This document shows positions 48,679-58,674 of a DNA stretch of 64,000 nucleotides, in pieces. The stretch is taken from positions 1 to 64,000 of the forward strand of contig JAJFLA010000046.1 in assembly GCA_021772935.1 (NCBI GenBank). The letters are read 5' to 3'. Within the stretch, counting starts at the first letter, position 1; each line of letters opens with the position of its first letter. Origin of the DNA: Gammaproteobacteria bacterium (GTDB lineage: Bacteria; Pseudomonadota; Gammaproteobacteria; Xanthomonadales; SZUA-36). A program made the translations under genes and the position numbers. Under the pieces are notes generated by a model. The model saw only the letters and a list, made by a program, of their open reading frames with translations. It was not told the origin of the DNA and made no database searches.

Positions 48679-49431
48679 ATGACTATGACCTTATTGCAAA
48701 AATGGTTGTTTGCTTCACTCGTCTGCTCAATGCTGGCAGCGGCAAGTTCGCAGACCCAGGCGGATAATTGTGGCTCCATGCCCAAGCCCTATGAAGCGAG
48801 TTATTCGCTGTATCGAAAAGAGCTGCTGGCGGGGGCTGCCCAGGTGGTTCTTGAACGTAAAAGCGACAATACTTACAGCTATAGAATGGATACCCGGGTG
48901 AAGCGGGGGATGGTTCGACCGCGCATAAAGCAGGTGTCCGATTTCACCTGGAAGAACGGGCTTATCATGCCTGACAGTTATCGATCAACAGCAAAAGTCT
49001 CGTTCTTTAAACGCAAAGAGTCAGTGGATTTTAACTGGGAGGCCATGCAGGCTACAGGTACCAAAAAGCGAGCCGATTTCGAGCTCGACATAGAAGCAGG
49101 TATGCAGGATAAGTTGAGTATTTACCTTGTGGTGGCCCAGGCATTGTGTAAAGGCGAAAACGCGGTAAAGGCAGATGTGGTCAGTGGTCCGTTGTTAAAG
49201 CCTCATAACTACGAACTACAGGAGACAGAGGTATTGGATACCAAGCTGGGTAAGTTACAAACGATCCATCTCAGGATGGGTTCTTCCAGTAGTGAAAAAC
49301 AAACCGATTTGTGGCTTGCTGCAGATGTGGGTTTCTTGCCTGTAAAGCTGGTTTATCGTAAGAAAGATGAAATCACCGCCATGAAACTGGTTGAAATTTC
49401 ATTTAGCGAACCGGTTACTGTGCAGCCTTGA
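48679..49431 (+). CDS. DUF3108 domain periplasmic protein
   Basis: About 250 residues with a signal peptide (LLQKWLFASLVCSMLAAASS) and a beta-rich DUF3108 domain (YEASYSLYRKELLAGAAQVVL through KLVYRKKDEITAMKLVEIS). The start is ATG 48679, close after AGGTGG; an ATG six bases further on has better spacing and would also work. DUF3108 proteins resemble LolA/B-like or lipid-binding barrels; function unknown. Monocistronic. Confidence 0.85.
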   Translation: MTMTLLQKWLFASLVCSMLAAASSQTQADNCGSMPKPYEASYSLYRKELLAGAAQVVLERKSDNTYSYRMDTRVKRGMVRPRIKQVSDFTWKNGLIMPDSYRSTAKVSFFKRKESVDFNWEAMQATGTKKRADFELDIEAGMQDKLSIYLVVAQALCKGENAVKADVVSGPLLKPHNYELQETEVLDTKLGKLQTIHLRMGSSSSEKQTDLWLAADVGFLPVKLVYRKKDEITAMKLVEISFSEPVTVQP

Positions 49432-49447
49432 TCACATTGAAGGAGCA

Positions 49448-50251
49448 CTAGCTTACAGAACGTTTTGCCACCATTTTGTAATAACGTTCAGGGAACCATC
49501 GTTTCAGTCTCCAGGCGGCACGGGTCTGGGGGTGTGTCAGAAGCATGAATTTATTCTCGCTGACAGCTTTGGCGATATCTTCGGCAACCTTCTCAGCAGT
49601 GATGCCTGATGTTTCCATCCAGCGTGTGACCTTGTCCTTGGCACTGGACTCAGTTGCACGGAAAGTATCCAGCAATCCGGTTTTGACAAAAGCGGGGCAG
49701 GCGACGGTTACGCCCACGCCGTATGCATACATCTCCGCGCGCAGTGCTTCAGATAAGGCCACGACGCCTGCTTTAGCCACTCCATAAGCGCTGATGAAGG
49801 GTAGTCCAGCAAGACCCGCAAACGATGAAACATTGACCATGTGCCCTGCCTTTTGCCGCTTCATCATAGCGGCGAACTGATGACAACCACGTATAACACC
49901 CATTAAATCGATATCAAGCACCCAAGACCAGTCTTCCATACTGGTATCTTCTATATTGCCGGCCGCTGCTACACCGGCATTATTCACCAGAACTTCAACT
50001 CCCCCCCATCGATGCATAACAGTGTCGTGTAATTGTTGCCAATGATCAGCGTTGCTAACGTCCAGCATCATGGAAAAATTATCGCCGCCAAACTCTTGAA
50101 TTTCGAGCAGGGTCTGTTTTGCACGCTCCTCACTAATGTCAGAGACACCGACATTCCAGCCTATGGAAGCATAGTGGCGTGCCAGCGCGGCACCAAATCC
50201 GCTACCTGCACCGGTGATTGCAATACTTTTTTTCCAATTGGGTGTCGTCAC
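49448..50251 (-). CDS. SDR family oxidoreductase
   Basis: The start is GTG (50249-50251), after AAGGAAT; longer frames upstream overlap the TetR gene. The 267-residue SDR has TGAGSGFGAALA, VLVNNAGVAAAGN and the active-site YGVAK, with NVSSFAGLAG carrying the Ser. The C-terminal region (RRWFPERYYKMVAKR-like) resembles SDRs acting on long-chain or lipid substrates. It lies 20 bases after the TetR gene stop and is probably controlled with it. Substrate unknown. Confidence 0.88.
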   Translation of the reverse strand: MTTPNWKKSIAITGAGSGFGAALARHYASIGWNVGVSDISEERAKQTLLEIQEFGGDNFSMMLDVSNADHWQQLHDTVMHRWGGVEVLVNNAGVAAAGNIEDTSMEDWSWVLDIDLMGVIRGCHQFAAMMKRQKAGHMVNVSSFAGLAGLPFISAYGVAKAGVVALSEALRAEMYAYGVGVTVACPAFVKTGLLDTFRATESSAKDKVTRWMETSGITAEKVAEDIAKAVSENKFMLLTHPQTRAAWRLKRWFPERYYKMVAKRSVS

Positions 50252-50271
50252 GAATGATTCCTTGCGGGTGC

Positions 50272-50892
50272 TTAGTTGGCCTTCAGGCCCTCTAGCAGGT
50301 TGGTGGTGATAGCGGTTGTAAGCAAACGGGTATCTACTGGCACTGAAAGGATGTCCGGCAGGCTGCCGCCAATTAATAACAAGGTAAGCCCATGAATTCC
50401 AGACCAAACGGATAATGCTAGCAGTTCTAAGTCACCTTTTTTAAATATGCCACAGGCCTGCCCTTCTTCTATGATGGTTTTCAAACCATCAAATGCCATA
50501 TCGCCTGATGCTTTCAGTTCCGGGTAGGTATCATCGCAGGGCAGGATACCGCCAAACATCAATTGAGTGCATTGCGGGCATTTAAGTGCCAGTTGTACAT
50601 AGCGATGGCCCGCTTCTTGTAACTGTTTTGATGGATCATCGGGGTAGGATTCAACTGCCTGTGTCAATTGTACAGACAGTTCATCGTAACCAAGCGCAGC
50701 GATACCTGCGAGCAGGCTTTCTTTGTCCTTGAAATGACGGTATGGGGCGGTGTGGCTGACACCAACCTTTTTTGCAACAGCGCGAAGACTAAGTGAACTG
50801 ATGTTGTTGTCTTCAAGCAGTTCACTCGCGGCACAAAGTATCTCTTGATGAAGGTCACCGTGATGATAAGGCTTGGCTGTTGATTGTTTCAT
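50272..50892 (-). CDS. TetR family regulator of the RND efflux locus
   Basis: A 206-residue TetR protein: HHGDLHQEILCAASELLEDN, HTH core LSLRAVAKKVGVSHTAPYRHFKDKESLL. It is divergent from the RND adaptor gene, and the intervening 104 bases contain inverted repeats fitting a TetR operator. It probably represses the pump, the SDR gene downstream, and itself. Confidence 0.9.
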   Translation of the reverse strand: MKQSTAKPYHHGDLHQEILCAASELLEDNNISSLSLRAVAKKVGVSHTAPYRHFKDKESLLAGIAALGYDELSVQLTQAVESYPDDPSKQLQEAGHRYVQLALKCPQCTQLMFGGILPCDDTYPELKASGDMAFDGLKTIIEEGQACGIFKKGDLELLALSVWSGIHGLTLLLIGGSLPDILSVPVDTRLLTTAITTNLLEGLKAN

Positions 50893-50946
50893 CCTGGTTC
50901 TTTTGGCACTTGTCCGTGACTATTGATAGATACATCATACAACATC

Positions 50947-50967
50947 AATGTTGACGCTGACAACATT
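50947..50967. promoter_or_regulatory. candidate operator between tetR and the RND genes
   Basis: AATGTTG-N7-CAACATT is a perfect 7-7-7 inverted repeat. It is flanked by overlapping palindromes AACATCAATGTT (50941-50952) and ACATTAATGT (50963-50972). It lies midway between the divergent starts, as expected for the repressor encoded by the left gene. Confidence 0.6.
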
Positions 50968-50996
50968 AATGTATACAGTGTAAACATAAAACACTG

Positions 50997-52070
50997 ATGT
51001 TGGTAGAAATCATGATGATGTATACGTGCAGAGTAAGTACCCATGTGAGGCTGATCGTGATCACGCTTAGCCTGTTAGTTTTGGTCATAAAACCATCATC
51101 TGCTGATTCGACGGAAGCTATTGCAGTAACCGTCGCCCAGGTAAAACATGAAAAACGGACTCAGCTGATCAGCAATAGTGGCAGGATCAGTCACAAAAAT
51201 GAAATGCGTCTTTCGTTCAAAACCGGCGGACTGATCGAGCAGATCAATGTAGAAGAAGGCGATGAAGTTGTCGCCGGGCAAATCCTGGCAACCCTGGATC
51301 CTGAAGAAATCAATGCGCAACAAGAACGCGCAGCCTCCCATTATAAAAATGCTGCTGCCGATCTTGAGCGGTTCAATAAACTATATGATGAAGCACTGGT
51401 TTCGCTGCAAATAAAGCAGGATGCACAGTCGGCCTCTGACAGTGCTGCAGCGGAGCTTCAGATTGCCAACTTTAACAAAAAGCTCTCGGTCATTCGTGCA
51501 CCTGCTGATGGACGGATTTTGAAGCGATTTGTTGAATCGAATGAACTGATTCAGGCTGGCCAATCGGTGCTACTACTGGCTTCCCATCAACAGGGTTCCG
51601 TCGTGAGGGTAGGTTTGATTGATCAGGATATTGTTAAGGTCGGTGTGGGTGATCCCACTGATATCATGCTGGATGCATACCCCGGTCGAAAGTTCACTGG
51701 TAAGGTATCTGAGGTCGCACTCAGCACGGATTCGAAGGCTGGTACGTTTGAGGTCGAAATACTTATCGATGACCAGGGTTTTTCATTGCGCTCCGGTTTG
51801 ATCGCGCGGGTGGAAATCACACCAGTTTCAAGTCACCTGCTATATTACATTCCCATTGAATCCGTCTTCAAGGCTGATAACGGTCTTGCCAGTGTATTTG
51901 TCCTTGATGAGGACAAGAGCGTAGTCAACGAAGTCAGTGTCGAAATCGTTGAGTTTTTGCAGGATGAGGTGGCCGTTAGCGGAAGCCTGAAGTCATCGGA
52001 CAAGGTTATCAAGCTGGGTGCACCTTATCTTAGCGATGGTAATGTGGTATCCGTTGTTGACGGCAGTTAA
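50997..52070 (+). CDS. RND efflux periplasmic adaptor (MFP)
   Basis: About 357 residues: an N-terminal membrane anchor or signal (VRLIVITLSLLVLVIKPSSA), then lipoyl half-motifs (RLSFKTGGLIEQINVEEGDEV and IRAPADGRILKRFV) around a short hairpin, and a beta-barrel. No lipobox Cys, so anchored by its signal or free in the periplasm. It connects the RND pump encoded 11 bases downstream to an outer membrane channel, which is not encoded here. Confidence 0.92.
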   Translation: MLVEIMMMYTCRVSTHVRLIVITLSLLVLVIKPSSADSTEAIAVTVAQVKHEKRTQLISNSGRISHKNEMRLSFKTGGLIEQINVEEGDEVVAGQILATLDPEEINAQQERAASHYKNAAADLERFNKLYDEALVSLQIKQDAQSASDSAAAELQIANFNKKLSVIRAPADGRILKRFVESNELIQAGQSVLLLASHQQGSVVRVGLIDQDIVKVGVGDPTDIMLDAYPGRKFTGKVSEVALSTDSKAGTFEVEILIDDQGFSLRSGLIARVEITPVSSHLLYYIPIESVFKADNGLASVFVLDEDKSVVNEVSVEIVEFLQDEVAVSGSLKSSDKVIKLGAPYLSDGNVVSVVDGS

Positions 52071-52081
52071 CAACTAACTTC

Positions 52082-55000
52082 ATGAAACTGCCACTTAATG
52101 CAATCCGTAACCATCAGTTTACGCTGATTATTGTTGCGCTTCTGACTATTTTAGGCTTCTTATCTTTTCAGACCATGCCGCGTTCTGAAGACCCTCAGTT
52201 TGATTTTCCGCTGATCATCGTCACGGTAACCTTTCCCGGCACCAGTCCATTGGACATGGAAAAACTGGTAACCGATCCGATTGAGGAAGAGATTAACGAG
52301 CTGGAAGACATTAAAGACATCGAGACCGTCATCATGGATGGCGTGACGACCATCAAAGTTGAATTCAACTACGGGGTAGACCCGGATGAGAAATACGATG
52401 ATGCCATCCAGGCCATTTCGAAGATACGCGCTGACCTACCAGCACAGATTCACAGCATTGACATCAAACAGGCCTCACCCACGGATGTTAATGTATTGCA
52501 AGTCGCTTTGATGTCAGATACTGCAAGCTACAGCGAATTGCGTTACCGGGCGGAACGGCTTGAGAAAACATTTACCCGGGTAGCGGGGGTCAAGCGCGCC
52601 AGTGCAATGGCCTTTCCCGATCAACAAGTGCAGGTTATCGCGGATCTGGTTGTTATGCGTGAACTGGGCCTGGGGTTATCGGTACTGAAAAACAGCCTGA
52701 TGGGGGCCGCCGCTAATGTCCCGGGTGGCTTTATTGATGCCGGCAGCAAACGTTTTTCGGTTAAGACCAGTGGTGATTACCAATCTTTGCAGGACATAAG
52801 GCGTACGGTATTGAACTTGCCTGATGGAACCGTTATCCATGTTGAGGACATTGCAAAAGTCGAACTTGTTGATGCTGAGCCATCCTACCTTGGCTTGTAT
52901 AACGGCAAACGTGCCGTCTTTGTGGCGGTTGAACAACGTGAGAGTACCAATATTTTCAAGGTACTTGACGGTCTCAAAGCCGAGCTTGATGAATTCAAGC
53001 TGGAATTACCAAACAATATGTATACTGAGATCGTTTTTGATCAGTCTGACAGTGTTAAAAAACAGGTTAATGGATTTTTTCAAAACCTTCTTCAAGGTCT
53101 TGTCTTGGTTGGGATAATTATACTATTTTCATTGGGACTGCGTTCTGCCTCAATTATTCTTCTTGCGATACCGGTGTCTATGCTTATAGGTATTGCCGGC
53201 CTCGATTCTTTTGGTTTTGGTCTGCAGCAAATGTCGATTGTTGGTCTGGTCATCGCGCTTGGTCTGCTGGTCGATAACGCGATTGTTGTAACCGAGTCTA
53301 TTGGACAGAAACTAAGACGTGGTCTGCATCCGCTGGAGGCAGCAGCTGCAGGCACCAGTCAGGTTGCGTGGGCGATTGCGAGTGGTACAGCCACAACGAT
53401 ATTGGCATTTGTACCGTTGCTGATGATGCAAAGTAATACCGGTAGCTTTATGCGTTCAATGCCAGTGACGGTGGTGTTGGTATTGACGGCATCATTCTTT
53501 ATTGCTGTGACACTTGCGCCGTTGATGGCCAGTCGCATTTTCAGGCAACGGCGTGTCGGCGAAGCCGGTAGTGGGCGCAATATCGTTCAACGGCAATTGG
53601 AGCGGCTTTCCTGCGACCACTATCAATCCATACTTGGGTCTGCGCTGAAACACCCAGGCTGGGTGATTGCAGTTTCGCTGCTGCTGTTTGTCGGTAGCCT
53701 TGCGCTCATTCCCAGAGTGGGTGTCAGTGTATTTCCAACCGCTGAGAAACCCCAGTTACTACTGAATATTGAACTGCCTGAAAGTAGCAGCTTTTATATC
53801 ACTCAGGCGTTGGTTGTTGAGGTTGATAAGCAAATTCGTAGCTACCCCCAGGTGAAAGCTGTAGCCAGCAACATCGGCAGGGAAAACCCCAGTATTTATT
53901 ACAATGAATTTCCCGGTGGCAAAGCTGCCAATAAGGCGCAGTTGTTTATCATACTTAAACAGCTGTCTCGAGACGAATTGCAACGCCTGATCGCAGACCT
54001 ACGTCAGGATTTTGCCGCAACTGCCGGCGCCAAGGTAACCGTAAAAGAGTTTCAACAGGGGCCACCGGTTGAAGCACCCATTGCTATCAGGGTATTGGGT
54101 GATGATCTGCAGTTGCTGCAAAAAGCCGCTGCTGATATTGAAGCGCTGATACTGTCAACCGCCGGTACCGTGAATGTGGATAATCCAATGGGACGTCCAA
54201 AACTGGATCTGAATATCAATATTCACCGGGACAAGGCTGCCTTGCTGAATGTATCCATCAGTAATATAGATGATGTGATCCGTACCAGCCTGATGGGTAG
54301 TGGTGTCGGTAACTACCGCGACCAGAACGGTGATGACTACGACATCATGATCCGCCTTGATCGCGCCACCACGCCAAATATCAATAACATCAACAAGCTT
54401 TTGGTGATGGCCAACGACGGAACTGTTGTACCGCTTAAACAGTTGATCAGCGTTGAGTTGCAAACGGTTCCATCACAGTTGCAACATTTTTATCTTGAAC
54501 GTAGTGCAACCGTAACTGCGGCGACGAGCGCAGGTTTTTTGACAGCGGATGTCACCTCCAAGGTGATGCAGGGTTTGGAGAAAATGCAGTTTCCACAGGG
54601 TATCTCTTACAGGATCGATGGCGAGCGTGCGTCCAGAAATGATTCTTTCTCAGGTTTATTCCAGGCATTGCTTATTTCATTACTGGGGATATTTGCAGTA
54701 CTGGTATTGCAATTCCGTTCATTTGCACAACCAGCGATTGTTTTTGCATCCATACCTTTTGCCTTCTCGGGTGCGATCCTGGCGCTGTTGACATTTGGGT
54801 TTTCTTTTTCAGTGATGGCTTTTGTAGGCCTGACCAGCCTGATGGGTATCGTGGTCAATAATTCCATTATCCTGGTAGATACTGCAAACCAGTTGCTGCA
54901 AAAGGGTGAGGGGATACGTGCGGCAATTCTGACCGCAGCACAAACACGGCTAACCCCCATCGTATTGACAACGCTGACAACCATTGGTGGCCTGTTACCA

Positions 55001-55147
55001 CTGACCCTGAAAAACAGTAGCTTGTGGACGCCATTGGGGCTGGTCATTATCGGTGGAATGTTGATTTCAACGGTGGTGACCTTGTTTATTGTGCCGGTTC
55101 TGTATTTACTGATTACTCGCAATCCGGTTGATGAGACCAGGATTTGA
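52082..55147 (+). CDS. RND efflux transporter permease
   Basis: A 1021-residue inner-membrane pump of the AcrB/MdtB superfamily. It has two repeats of six helices with large periplasmic loops. MPRSEDPQFDFPLIIVTVTFPGTS at the start and GLGLLVDNAIVVTES in helix 4, with the proton-relay Asp, are typical, as are SLMGIVVNNSIILVDTANQL and TRLTPIVLTTLTTIGGLLPL in the second half. Helix 4 has Asp-Asn where AcrB has Asp-Asp, as in many relatives. Substrate unknown. Transcribed with the adaptor, under the divergent TetR protein. Confidence 0.95.
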   Translation: MKLPLNAIRNHQFTLIIVALLTILGFLSFQTMPRSEDPQFDFPLIIVTVTFPGTSPLDMEKLVTDPIEEEINELEDIKDIETVIMDGVTTIKVEFNYGVDPDEKYDDAIQAISKIRADLPAQIHSIDIKQASPTDVNVLQVALMSDTASYSELRYRAERLEKTFTRVAGVKRASAMAFPDQQVQVIADLVVMRELGLGLSVLKNSLMGAAANVPGGFIDAGSKRFSVKTSGDYQSLQDIRRTVLNLPDGTVIHVEDIAKVELVDAEPSYLGLYNGKRAVFVAVEQRESTNIFKVLDGLKAELDEFKLELPNNMYTEIVFDQSDSVKKQVNGFFQNLLQGLVLVGIIILFSLGLRSASIILLAIPVSMLIGIAGLDSFGFGLQQMSIVGLVIALGLLVDNAIVVTESIGQKLRRGLHPLEAAAAGTSQVAWAIASGTATTILAFVPLLMMQSNTGSFMRSMPVTVVLVLTASFFIAVTLAPLMASRIFRQRRVGEAGSGRNIVQRQLERLSCDHYQSILGSALKHPGWVIAVSLLLFVGSLALIPRVGVSVFPTAEKPQLLLNIELPESSSFYITQALVVEVDKQIRSYPQVKAVASNIGRENPSIYYNEFPGGKAANKAQLFIILKQLSRDELQRLIADLRQDFAATAGAKVTVKEFQQGPPVEAPIAIRVLGDDLQLLQKAAADIEALILSTAGTVNVDNPMGRPKLDLNINIHRDKAALLNVSISNIDDVIRTSLMGSGVGNYRDQNGDDYDIMIRLDRATTPNINNINKLLVMANDGTVVPLKQLISVELQTVPSQLQHFYLERSATVTAATSAGFLTADVTSKVMQGLEKMQFPQGISYRIDGERASRNDSFSGLFQALLISLLGIFAVLVLQFRSFAQPAIVFASIPFAFSGAILALLTFGFSFSVMAFVGLTSLMGIVVNNSIILVDTANQLLQKGEGIRAAILTAAQTRLTPIVLTTLTTIGGLLPLTLKNSSLWTPLGLVIIGGMLISTVVTLFIVPVLYLLITRNPVDETRI

Positions 55148-55234
55148 AATCACATTGCCACCTTGGTTGAATTCAATTCAGGTTAATAATGGTTGTGATC
55201 ACTTACACACTCTTGGTATTTCGCTTGTTGTTGC

Positions 55235-56749
55235 CTAAAAACCCAAAGCTTGTGCAATCTGCTCGATTTGTTCTTTGGTAGCGTGGTCTACGCTGGCGAC
55301 TCTGCCCCAGTCCCGATCGGACTCTGAACCTATTTTATGGGTCGCATCAATACCCATTTTACCGCCCAAACCCGGCTTTGGGCTGGCGAAATCCATGTAA
55401 TCAATTGGGGTGTTTTCGACCAGCACGGTATCGCGCACGGGATCGGCACGGGTGGAGACAGCCCAGATCACTTCCTTCCAGTTGCGTATGTCGATATCGT
55501 CATCCGTGACAATGATGGTCTTGGTATAGGTAAATTGACGCAACCAGGACCAGATACCAAACATGATTCTGCGCGCGTGTCCTGGATACTGCTTACGGAT
55601 ACTGACAATGGCCACCCGGTAAGAACAGGCTTCCGGTGGCAAATAGAAATCTACCACTTCCGGAAACTGTTCCTGTAACAAAGGGATGAACATCTCATTC
55701 AGGGCGGAGGCCATGATCGAGGGCTCATCTTCTCCAGGTTTGCCCAAATAGGTTGTCAGGTAGACTGGGTGGTCGCGGTGGCTGATACGTTCCACTGTGA
55801 AAACCGGGAAATCTGCACTGGAATTATAATAGCCGGTATGGTCGGCAAAGGGGCCTTCGGTAGCCATCTCGCCGGGCATAATATGACCATCTAGCACGAT
55901 TTCAGCACCGTGCGGGATGGGCAAACCGGTCAAAGGGGAGTTTATGATCCTGCTCCTGCGCCCTCGAAGTAGCCCGGCGAACTGGTACTCTGACAAGGTG
56001 TCGGGTATCGGTGTTACTGCAGCCAGCAAAGTTGCCGGGTCAGCGCCAATGACGACGGACACCGGAAAGGGCTTGCCAGGGTGAGCTTGCTGGAATTCAC
56101 GGAAATCCTGGGCACCACCCCGGTGCGGTAACCAACGCATAATCAACTTGTTTTTAGCAATGACTTGCTGCCGGTATATAGCAAGGTTGACCCGCCGCTT
56201 ATTGGGGCCGCGTGTGATGACCATTGCCCAGGTAATTAATTGACCGGCATCTTCTGGCCAGCAAGTTGATATGGGCAGCGTTCCAAGATCAACATCAGCC
56301 CCTTCGACCATATGTTCCTGCCAGGGCGCTGTATCCTTGTTTTTGGGTGTAATGTGCGCGAGTCTGGCAAATCCCGGCGCAACATCAAGCGCTGATTGCC
56401 GGCTATCGGGCAAGCTGGGGTTTCTCAGGAAGGCAAATTCCTGCCCGAGTTCACGCAAATCCTGCTGGGTATCCAACTCCAGTGCAGCCAGAACCCTTTG
56501 TTGATTACCAAACAGGTTGCCGAGTACCGGCATCTCAAAACCCTGTACATTATTAAATAATAGGGCAGGGCCATCATTGACCAGGCTGCGATGGCATAAA
56601 GCAGTGACCTGAAGGTGTGAGGATACAGCTTGGCTTACCGGTTTCAATTGTCCGGATGTTGCAAGTGCGTCAGTAAACTGGCTCAGATCACACCAGGCTT
56701 TTCTATTCATCTGACGATGGTGGTGATCAAACAACTTTTTGAGTGTCAT
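55235..56749 (-). CDS. ubiD: UbiD prenylated-FMN decarboxylase
   Basis: A 504-residue UbiD: GPALLFNNVQGFEMPVLGNLFGNQQRV near residue 60, ITRGPNKRRVNLAIYRQQV, TEGPFADHTGYYNSS with the catalytic Glu, and KPGLGGKMGIDATHKI near the end. It decarboxylates 4-hydroxy-3-polyprenylbenzoate in ubiquinone synthesis with prenylated FMN. The start ATG 56749 follows AGAGG; the gene overlaps the end of ubiV by 23 bases, so it is translated from the ubiU-ubiV message. This couples UbiD to the oxygen-independent pathway genes. Confidence 0.95.
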   Translation of the reverse strand: MTLKKLFDHHHRQMNRKAWCDLSQFTDALATSGQLKPVSQAVSSHLQVTALCHRSLVNDGPALLFNNVQGFEMPVLGNLFGNQQRVLAALELDTQQDLRELGQEFAFLRNPSLPDSRQSALDVAPGFARLAHITPKNKDTAPWQEHMVEGADVDLGTLPISTCWPEDAGQLITWAMVITRGPNKRRVNLAIYRQQVIAKNKLIMRWLPHRGGAQDFREFQQAHPGKPFPVSVVIGADPATLLAAVTPIPDTLSEYQFAGLLRGRRSRIINSPLTGLPIPHGAEIVLDGHIMPGEMATEGPFADHTGYYNSSADFPVFTVERISHRDHPVYLTTYLGKPGEDEPSIMASALNEMFIPLLQEQFPEVVDFYLPPEACSYRVAIVSIRKQYPGHARRIMFGIWSWLRQFTYTKTIIVTDDDIDIRNWKEVIWAVSTRADPVRDTVLVENTPIDYMDFASPKPGLGGKMGIDATHKIGSESDRDWGRVASVDHATKEQIEQIAQALGF

Positions 56750-57644
56750 GAGAAACCTCTGCCTGGTAATCCATTCCTGCCTGTTCTACAAGGTAGCCAT
56801 TACATGCGCCAAGGGGTAGCAAACCAAGTAATTTCTCGTTCAAAGGTTTCAACTCATTTCCTTTACGAGCGGCATCGAAAATTTCAACCAGTTTCAAAGT
56901 CCCACTGTACTGGGGACTGATTCTTAAAACATCAACACCGAGAGCCTGCAGTTCGGGTAGTTGCTCCAGCACCTGATGGGTCAGGGCAGATTGGGTCTGG
57001 ATACCATTGAGCACCAGGAACGCCTGGTCTTCCCGGGTTTTCAGCAGGCGACCGTCCGGATAATCGATGCACTTGAACTGGCAATCATCCTTGGGCAGGT
57101 TGTGGGAACGTGCTGTATAACAACGGGCAGAGTATGCCAACGGTAAGCGGCCCAGCGCATATACCTCGGTTTCCAGACCTTCAGGTCTTAAGTCCTGTAA
57201 ATCTTTCAGTGTCTCCAGACCGAGTTCTACAGGCAGGACCCAGCGCTTCAATCCCTTACGGGCGAGGAGTTGCAGGCTGCGGCCGTTATAAATATTAACA
57301 CTGGGACCGGTAACGAAGTGTTTTCCGGCCGCAGACAATAACTGTACGGCCGAAATATCGTTGGCTTCCACCATGAATTCATCATTGCTACAGAGCTTTT
57401 TCAGGCTGCTTGTCTCGGTTGCGGCTTCCAGCAGAGTAAGTGAAGACAAAATAACTTCTTTGCCGCTTTGTCTGAGTTCAGTACCGATAGCAAGCCAGTC
57501 TTCGAGCTTTACCAGTCGCCGTTTTGAGCAGATCACTTCGCCCAGATAAATGATTTCCGCTGCACTGTCAGCCGCCTGCTGATAGAACTCCAGCACGCGT
57601 TGACGCTCCCAGAAATACTGAATAGGGCCAAGGGATAGTTTCAT
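56727..57644 (-). CDS. ubiV: oxygen-independent ubiquinone hydroxylase subunit UbiV
   Basis: A 305-residue U32-family protein. Starting at MKLSLGPIQY puts the first Fe-S Cys at residue 39, exactly as in E. coli UbiV. The other three are Cys175, Cys188 and Cys192 (ARCYTARS...DDCQFKC), with the E. coli spacings of 13 and 4. With UbiU it carries out the O2-independent ring hydroxylations of ubiquinone using prephenate as oxygen donor. It begins 12 bases after the ubiU stop and overlaps ubiD. Confidence 0.94.
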   Translation of the reverse strand: MKLSLGPIQYFWERQRVLEFYQQAADSAAEIIYLGEVICSKRRLVKLEDWLAIGTELRQSGKEVILSSLTLLEAATETSSLKKLCSNDEFMVEANDISAVQLLSAAGKHFVTGPSVNIYNGRSLQLLARKGLKRWVLPVELGLETLKDLQDLRPEGLETEVYALGRLPLAYSARCYTARSHNLPKDDCQFKCIDYPDGRLLKTREDQAFLVLNGIQTQSALTHQVLEQLPELQALGVDVLRISPQYSGTLKLVEIFDAARKGNELKPLNEKLLGLLPLGACNGYLVEQAGMDYQAEVSHDTQKVV

Positions 57645-57656
57645 CGTGTTCATCAC

Positions 57657-58652
57657 TTATTGCCAGGGCCTGTGGTAAGCGCCAAGGGTGGTTTGGGAAC
57701 CTTCCGAAACCTCAGCCAGTTTCTGCATCCATTGGTCCTTAGGTAAATAGCCATCCGGATCCTGCATGCATTGATCTATGGCCGCGCGCATCACGGCGGT
57801 TACCTGCGCCACGTAAGCGGGACTTCGTTGACGACCCTCGACTTTGATGGCGCTGACACCTATCTGTTTTAGTTTTGGCAAGATGGATAAAGTATTGAGA
57901 CTTGTTGGTTCTTCCAGTGCATAAAAAGTATTCTCACCGACCTGGAAGCGACCTTTACACAAGGTTGGGTAACCTGCTTTTTCACCGTCACCGTAATGAT
58001 CGATCAAAACGTCATTAAGTCGGGTATTGGTGCCACCAACGGTCTCTTCCCAACGGACGTGCGAAGCCGGAGAGCAGGCACCATAAGTGTTGGGTGAGCG
58101 GCCGGTGGCGTAGCTGGATAACAGGCAACGACCCTCGACCATTACGCACAGGCTGCCAAAACCAAATACTTCCACAGGAACGGGCGACTGGGTGATGACA
58201 TGGGCGACCTGGCTGACGGATAACACACGTGGTAGTACAACACGCCGGATGCCGAAATTTTCGTGATAGAAGCGGATACCATCGGCACTGGTCACCGATG
58301 CCTGGACTGACAAATGCAGGCGCAAATCTGGCCAGCGTTCACTGGCATAGTCCAGCACCCCCATGTCTGCGAGTATCAACGCGTTGACGCCGTGGTCAGC
58401 CGCCTGGTTCACGGCTGTTTTCCAGCGCTGGAAACCGTCGGGTTGGGGAAAGGTGTTGATCGCCACAAATACTTTCCGGCCCTTGTCCTGAGCGTAACGA
58501 ATGGCTTTCTCAAAAGTGCGTTCGGTAAAGTTAAGTCCGGCAAAATGACGTGCGTTGGTGTCATCTTTAAAACCGACATAAACAGCGTCAGCGCCGTTAT
58601 CGACAGCAGCCTTCAACGAAGGCAAATTCCCCGCGGGACTTACAAGCTCCAT
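57657..58652 (-). CDS. ubiU: oxygen-independent ubiquinone hydroxylase subunit UbiU
   Basis: A 331-residue U32 protein. The [4Fe-4S] ligands fall at Cys169, Cys176, Cys193 and Cys232, the same numbers as in E. coli UbiU (GSLCVMVEGRCLLSS, TYGACSPA, TLCKGRF). It is first in the ubiU-ubiV-ubiD operon. Upstream is a shared FNR/Anr-type promoter; a TAGAAT -10 box on the minus strand (58687-58682) sits at the right distance. Expected to be induced under low oxygen. Confidence 0.95.
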   Translation of the reverse strand: MELVSPAGNLPSLKAAVDNGADAVYVGFKDDTNARHFAGLNFTERTFEKAIRYAQDKGRKVFVAINTFPQPDGFQRWKTAVNQAADHGVNALILADMGVLDYASERWPDLRLHLSVQASVTSADGIRFYHENFGIRRVVLPRVLSVSQVAHVITQSPVPVEVFGFGSLCVMVEGRCLLSSYATGRSPNTYGACSPASHVRWEETVGGTNTRLNDVLIDHYGDGEKAGYPTLCKGRFQVGENTFYALEEPTSLNTLSILPKLKQIGVSAIKVEGRQRSPAYVAQVTAVMRAAIDQCMQDPDGYLPKDQWMQKLAEVSEGSQTTLGAYHRPWQ

Positions 58653-58674
58653 AGTTCGACCAATTCTAGAATAA

